Assembly (NCBI GenBank): GCA_913046025.1
Contig: CAJWRP010000077.1
Span: forward strand, 1 to 8,055
Direction of reading: 5' to 3'
Origin: an uncultured Chloroflexota bacterium
GTDB taxonomy: Bacteria; Chloroflexota; Dehalococcoidia; SAR202; UBA11138
Length of the DNA: 8,055 nucleotides
Each line of letters begins with the position of its first letter. Within the stretch, counting starts at the first letter, position 1. Positions 5,133 through 8,055 of this stretch are shown piece after piece. The translations under genes were made by a program, and so were the position numbers. The notes beneath the pieces are model-generated. The model did no database searches and was not told the origin of the DNA. It worked only from the letters and a program-made list of their open reading frames with translations.

Positions 5133-6350
5133 TTGAACGCAGATGAGAAATCCCCGGAGAAGTCCAAACAGGTTGAGCAGCCCGACGAAGGCATAGCTAA
5201 GGAAGAGGGCACACGTCGTGGCCGTACCCGCCGAAGAGACCTCCGGCGCAACATCAAAAGCAAGGCACCCAGAATACGTGACTGGGGCACTGGCGGCGAC
5301 GACTGGGAAGAAACGCAGTGCGTCGAGCGAGACCGCATCATGCCCGAAGACGAGCGTGAACGTAGGCGGGGCATTGAGCGAGAGACGCTAGGAGCCGACG
5401 GAGGCATCGAAGGCCAGGCGGCTCTTCACGATGAGACCAACATCGGCACCAAAGGCGTTGTCATATCGGTAACCACAGCCATGTGTGATGTGGAGCTGGA
5501 CGACAGGATATTGCGATGCCGTCTCAGGGGCAGGATTAGCGGCCTGGAAACCGGCTTCACCAACGGCGTAGCTGTGGGAGACGAGGTGCTTGTCAGCGGC
5601 ACGGATCGGAGCAAAGGCCTAGTCGAGGGCGTGCTTCCAAGACGTACCATGCTCACTCGGCCTGATGCCTTCAACTTCAATCGACGGCAGCTAATGGTTG
5701 CCAATGCAGACCAGCTTCTCATTGTGGCCTCCTGGCGAGACCCGATTATTTGGCCGGAGCTTATCGACCGCTGCATCATCGCGGCGGACATTGGTGAGCT
5801 AGAGCCCCTCATCTGCGTAAACAAGGCGGACCTTATGGAGGACGATCAGGAGTTCCTGGATCTTACCAGGGTCTACCAGGAACTCGGGCACACAGTGATC
5901 AAGGCCAGCGCTTTCACAGGCGAGGGTGTCGCTGAGTTAACAGAGCTCCTGCGTGGCAGACTAACGGCTTTGACAGGGCTTTCCGGCTCAGGCAAGTCTT
6001 CCCTACTGTCTCAGATTCAGCCAAACCTAGACTTGCGTACCGCGGAGATCAGCGAGTGGAGTGGAGAAGGCCGGCACACTACTACCCAGTACACCCTCCA
6101 TAGGCTGGATATCGGCGGTTCCGTTGTAGACACGCCGGGAATCCGCGAGTTCGGTCTGAGCGGGCTTCGGCAGTTCGATCTGGCTGGCTGGTTCCCGGAC
6201 ATGGTTGAGATGGCAAGCAATTGTCGGTTCAGCAACTGCACCCACCTGGTGGAGCCGGGCTGCGCCATCATGCACGGCGTGGACGAGGGCGTCATCGCCG
6301 TAAGCCGCTACCACAGCTACGAGATGATCTACGACAGCCTGCCTGAGTAA
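5133..6350 (+). CDS. rsgA: Ribosome small-subunit assembly GTPase RsgA (YjeQ/YloQ)
   Basis: RsgA is a circularly permuted GTPase that binds the 30S subunit late in its assembly. The permuted order is visible: an OB-fold (about 106-170, ending LPRRTMLTRPDAF), then G4 NKAD (230-233), KASAFTGEG (G5-like, 257-265), the P-loop GLSGSGKSS (282-290), HTTT (315-318, switch I) and DTPG (333-336, G3). A zinc finger with C364, C369, H371 and C377 follows. All key residues are present. At 405 residues it is longer than the usual 290-350, because about 100 charged, Arg/Glu-rich residues (RRGRTRRRDLRRN) precede the OB-fold. The TTG start has GGAG (5123-5126) six bases upstream. An internal ATG at 5340 (Met70) is possible but has no comparable support. 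It is probably transcribed from its own promoter at 5032-5060. Confidence 0.95.
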   Translation: MNADEKSPEKSKQVEQPDEGIAKEEGTRRGRTRRRDLRRNIKSKAPRIRDWGTGGDDWEETQCVERDRIMPEDERERRRGIERETLGADGGIEGQAALHDETNIGTKGVVISVTTAMCDVELDDRILRCRLRGRISGLETGFTNGVAVGDEVLVSGTDRSKGLVEGVLPRRTMLTRPDAFNFNRRQLMVANADQLLIVASWRDPIIWPELIDRCIIAADIGELEPLICVNKADLMEDDQEFLDLTRVYQELGHTVIKASAFTGEGVAELTELLRGRLTALTGLSGSGKSSLLSQIQPNLDLRTAEISEWSGEGRHTTTQYTLHRLDIGGSVVDTPGIREFGLSGLRQFDLAGWFPDMVEMASNCRFSNCTHLVEPGCAIMHGVDEGVIAVSRYHSYEMIYDSLPE

Positions 6351-6404
6351 GGCGGGGTCAGGCCCTCGCAACTCCTTCGCATTTCCTGAGAGCTAGACTA
6401 ACTG

Positions 6405-6435
6405 GATTGCCAAATTAGTTTGGCATTTGACAATC
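6405..6435 (+). terminator. Hairpin downstream of rsgA, weak terminator candidate
   Basis: TGCCAAA (6408-6414) and TTTGGCA (6419-6425) form a perfect seven-pair stem with a four-base loop, 58 bases after the rsgA stop. GATTGCCAAA (6405-6414) can also pair with TTTGACAATC (6426-6435) with one mismatch, so two exclusive structures are possible. Only a short TTT follows the first stem, so termination is uncertain. Confidence 0.35.
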
Positions 6436-6500
6436 TATTCCTAGGCCAGTGATAAATAGTTAACCAACATATTGGCAGCAAAAGCATAGCGAGGGCGGGC

Positions 6501-6602
6501 ATGGTTACAAAAGCGAAGCCGGACATGGCATCCGAAGAGAATTTGGGGAGTTTTATCAAGAAAAGCACTTCCGGATTACGTTCAGTAACTCATCCGGCTT
6601 GA
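6501..6602 (+). CDS. Doubtful 33-residue small ORF
   Basis: ATG at 6501 follows GAGGG (6491-6495) with five bases between. It opens a 33-codon frame beginning MVTKAKPDMASEENLGSFIK and ending at TGA 6600-6602. The residue mix is polar and plausible but matches no family I know. The CCGGAT/ATCCGG hairpin covers its 3' end. It could be a small protein, the relic of a longer gene, or chance. Confidence 0.2.
   Translation: MVTKAKPDMASEENLGSFIKKSTSGLRSVTHPA
6571..6597. repeat. CCGGAT/ATCCGG inverted repeat
   Basis: CCGGAT (6571-6576) and ATCCGG (6592-6597) pair perfectly around a 15-base loop in the convergent intergenic region. There is no T-run on the forward strand. It may help stop transcription from either side, but the evidence is thin. 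Confidence 0.3.
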
Positions 6603-6695
6603 CTTAGCTCGGAACCTGAAATTCGGATATTCTGCGAAACCCCATACTAAAGTGTTCTACTAACTGAGGTACATAATAGTCGCCAAGTAACGTTA

Positions 6696-6726
6696 TGTGG
6701 CAAATAGGGCTTACCTACCTGCCACA
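6696..6726. repeat. TGTGGCA/TGCCACA inverted repeat after the peptidase gene
   Basis: TGTGGCA (6696-6702) and TGCCACA (6720-6726) form a perfect seven-pair stem with a 17-base loop, starting five bases past the peptidase stop codon on the minus strand. Position suits a 3' end structure, but the loop is long and no T-run follows on the minus strand. Confidence 0.35.
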
Positions 6727-6731
6727 CGCTG

Positions 6732-8055
6732 CTAACAAGGTAGACTACAGGTTAGACTCCTTTTGTAATAGTCGACCATGATTTTCTGCAAGTTAGTCTC
6801 GTCAAGAGACCACAAATACATCAAGGCCCAGGCTCCACTCGTATATTGATAAGCATATTCTCTGGCAATCCCATTATTCGGATTATCCGAGGATTCATAT
6901 AGGCCACCTTGATATTCATAGTCTTTCAAAGAGACCACATCTCCATTATTTGCAGCTGTCACTACAACGTTTCTTGCTTCATCCAAGGTGTTCTCGAATA
7001 AAGACCTAGCATCAAATAATGGGTCGAATTTTGCTGCCAAAATTATCCCCGCAAACTCGGCTCCCCCTTCTTCTATCCAATTGGGGAACACCCATGACTG
7101 TGTGGGCGGCTCTTCATGGATATTGTTGTTGGGATCATCTTGCCACGCTATTGGTATACCAAATGTCTGTGTACTCTCAAAAAAGAATTTAAGGGCATTC
7201 TGATGAATGTGAAAGTATTCATGCAGAAAGATTTTTGTCGCTCTGTCTTTTTGAGCTGCAACTTCACTGGCAATTTCAACTTCCCAAGTGCCGGCAAATA
7301 GAGCTATAAAGCCGCCATTAAGTAGCGATTCACTGTCGACTCCAGCTGAGTTGAACCTCCCCCCCCAAGGATCGGAATAATTCACACACTCATCTAATTG
7401 TTCCTGGTCAACATAGTGAGCCTGTCTTAGTGAACACTCATCAATATTTATCTGTTTCAAGGTTTCTGGAGAAGAGTTTCTTTGATCCAAAACCGTAACA
7501 TTCACTGGGAGAACCAAGCCAATCGTGTCTTTGGCAAACGTGAGCAGTTTTGAGATTCGGGCTTCCCAGTAATCGTCGATCAAATCTGGTTCGTAAATAT
7601 TAATGCAAACTTTGGGATTTGACTGCCAATAATATTCATAATATCTGTGTGCTGAATCTGAACTGACTGGCGCAGGCTGAGAATCGTAATAAGGCCTGTT
7701 GCAATCAAAATTTCGGTTAATTTCGGATGCTTCCCTAGGTGGGATTCCGCTCCTAGGTTGGAGCTGGACATCCTCTTGATCTGACCCAATATCCGTGGTC
7801 ATATCTTCTATATCCATGTGCTGAGCTAAATCACAAGCCATTCGTTTTATTGGATCAGCTAGAGTGGCACAGTCTGTCCTTGCTAGAATGTCCGGAAATT
7901 CTACCAAGTCTAGAGAATCAGCTATTTCCTGGAGTTCTACCAAATCCATAGACTCAGTCAATTCGGCTACATTGCCCGTGTCTTGTGCTTCTAGTATCGG
8001 TGTTTGTTTTGGTGCGGCAGTCGGTGTCGATGCGGTTACAATAGTTGACGATGGT
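6732..8055 (-). CDS. Probable exported HEXXH metallopeptidase-like protein, 5' end beyond the window
   Basis: The minus-strand frame is open from TAG 6734-6732 to the right edge, so the gene is partial. A TTG at 7961 is not the real start, because 31 more codons, rich in Thr, Pro, Ala and Ser, continue to the edge (TASTPTAAPKQTP), as in the linker after a lipoprotein or secretion signal. HEYFH (7223-7209) followed about 50 residues later by WIEEGGAEF is the zinc-ligand pattern of gluzincin (peptidase MA-like) enzymes: two His plus Glu298, counting from the 7961 TTG. Eight cysteines after that TTG also suit an exported protein. A 12-residue tandem repeat lies near the visible N-terminus, and a G8 tract lies mid-gene. 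The gene is clearly AT-richer than its neighbours, suggesting a different origin. Substrate and exact family are unknown; an inactive homologue is unlikely because the motif is complete. Confidence 0.85.
   Translation of the reverse strand, partial: PSSTIVTASTPTAAPKQTPILEAQDTGNVAELTESMDLVELQEIADSLDLVEFPDILARTDCATLADPIKRMACDLAQHMDIEDMTTDIGSDQEDVQLQPRSGIPPREASEINRNFDCNRPYYDSQPAPVSSDSAHRYYEYYWQSNPKVCINIYEPDLIDDYWEARISKLLTFAKDTIGLVLPVNVTVLDQRNSSPETLKQINIDECSLRQAHYVDQEQLDECVNYSDPWGGRFNSAGVDSESLLNGGFIALFAGTWEVEIASEVAAQKDRATKIFLHEYFHIHQNALKFFFESTQTFGIPIAWQDDPNNNIHEEPPTQSWVFPNWIEEGGAEFAGIILAAKFDPLFDARSLFENTLDEARNVVVTAANNGDVVSLKDYEYQGGLYESSDNPNNGIAREYAYQYTSGAWALMYLWSLDETNLQKIMVDYYKRSLTCSLPC
7887..7958 (-). 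repeat. 36-bp tandem duplication inside the peptidase gene
   Basis: Bases 7887-7922 and 7923-7958 match at 26 of 36 positions without gaps, including the shared core TTCTACCAA. In protein they encode two 12-residue units, ESMDLVELQEIA and DSLDLVEFPDIL. The unit length is a multiple of three, so the frame is kept. It sits between the Thr/Pro-rich linker and the catalytic part. Confidence 0.7.

Larger units (their letters stand above)
6351..6731. other. Intergenic region between convergent rsgA and the peptidase gene
   Basis: This is the 3' side of two genes facing each other. It holds hairpins at 6405-6435, 6571-6597 and 6696-6726 and one very short frame with a ribosome-binding-like site (6501-6602). 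No strong intrinsic terminator with a T-run is visible on either strand. No RNA gene is recognised. Confidence 0.6.

Noticed and set aside
5426..5824. Antisense 132-codon frame inside rsgA
   Set aside because: It is Ser/Arg/Pro-rich with no motifs, opposite the conserved OB-fold and GTPase region.
7959..7961. TTG at 7961 as start of the peptidase gene
   Set aside because: The frame stays open for 31 further codons to the window edge with a typical exported-protein linker, and no ribosome binding site precedes the TTG.
1..8055. tRNA or rRNA genes, CRISPR arrays, insertion sequences, toxin-antitoxin or phage genes
   Set aside because: No cloverleaf or rRNA blocks, no regular spaced repeats, no transposase or integrase motifs and no paired small genes were seen by eye on either strand.

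Overview
The window looks like a piece of a free-living bacterial chromosome of intermediate GC. Genes start behind clear Shine-Dalgarno sites and two use TTG starts. There are no tRNA or rRNA genes, transposases or CRISPR repeats. The remains of a SigB/SigF-type sigma factor, together with the mix of genes, would fit Chloroflexota or a related lineage; this is an inference from gene content only and is weak.

Layout. Bases 1-403 hold no secure gene, apart from a possible 3' gene remnant at the left edge and a hairpin. Bases 404-2106 (+) are a two-gene operon for the two halves of a D-glutamate cyclase-type protein: a DUF1445 protein, then a DUF4392 protein. In animals these are one fused protein (DGLUCY). 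Bases 2283-3046 (-) are a decayed SigB/SigF-family sigma factor that the open frames show only as fragments. Its full reading frame can be rebuilt by undoing two nonsense codons and two +1 frameshifts. One frameshift lies inside a perfect 11-bp inverted repeat, which suggests a template-switch (quasipalindrome) mutation. Bases 3047-3565 are an AT-rich gap with several dyads: a perfect 16-bp palindrome just upstream of the dead sigma gene, and a terminator-like hairpin directly before the ribosome binding site of the next gene.

Bases 3566-4999 (+) encode a CehA/McbA-type PHP metallohydrolase with a TTG start. Bases 5133-6350 (+) encode the ribosome-assembly GTPase RsgA, with an unusual charged N-terminal extension of about 100 residues and its own good promoter candidate in the gap. 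Bases 6351-6731 hold only a doubtful 33-codon frame and hairpins. Bases 6732-8055 (-) are the C-terminal part of an AT-richer, probably exported HEXXH metallopeptidase-like protein whose 5' end lies beyond the right edge.

The only clear functional link between neighbours is the cyclase pair. The other genes look independently transcribed. I see no convincing defence system or mobile element. The most informative oddities are the split cyclase operon, the multiply broken sigma gene with its palindrome-associated frameshift, and the leader hairpin of the metallohydrolase.
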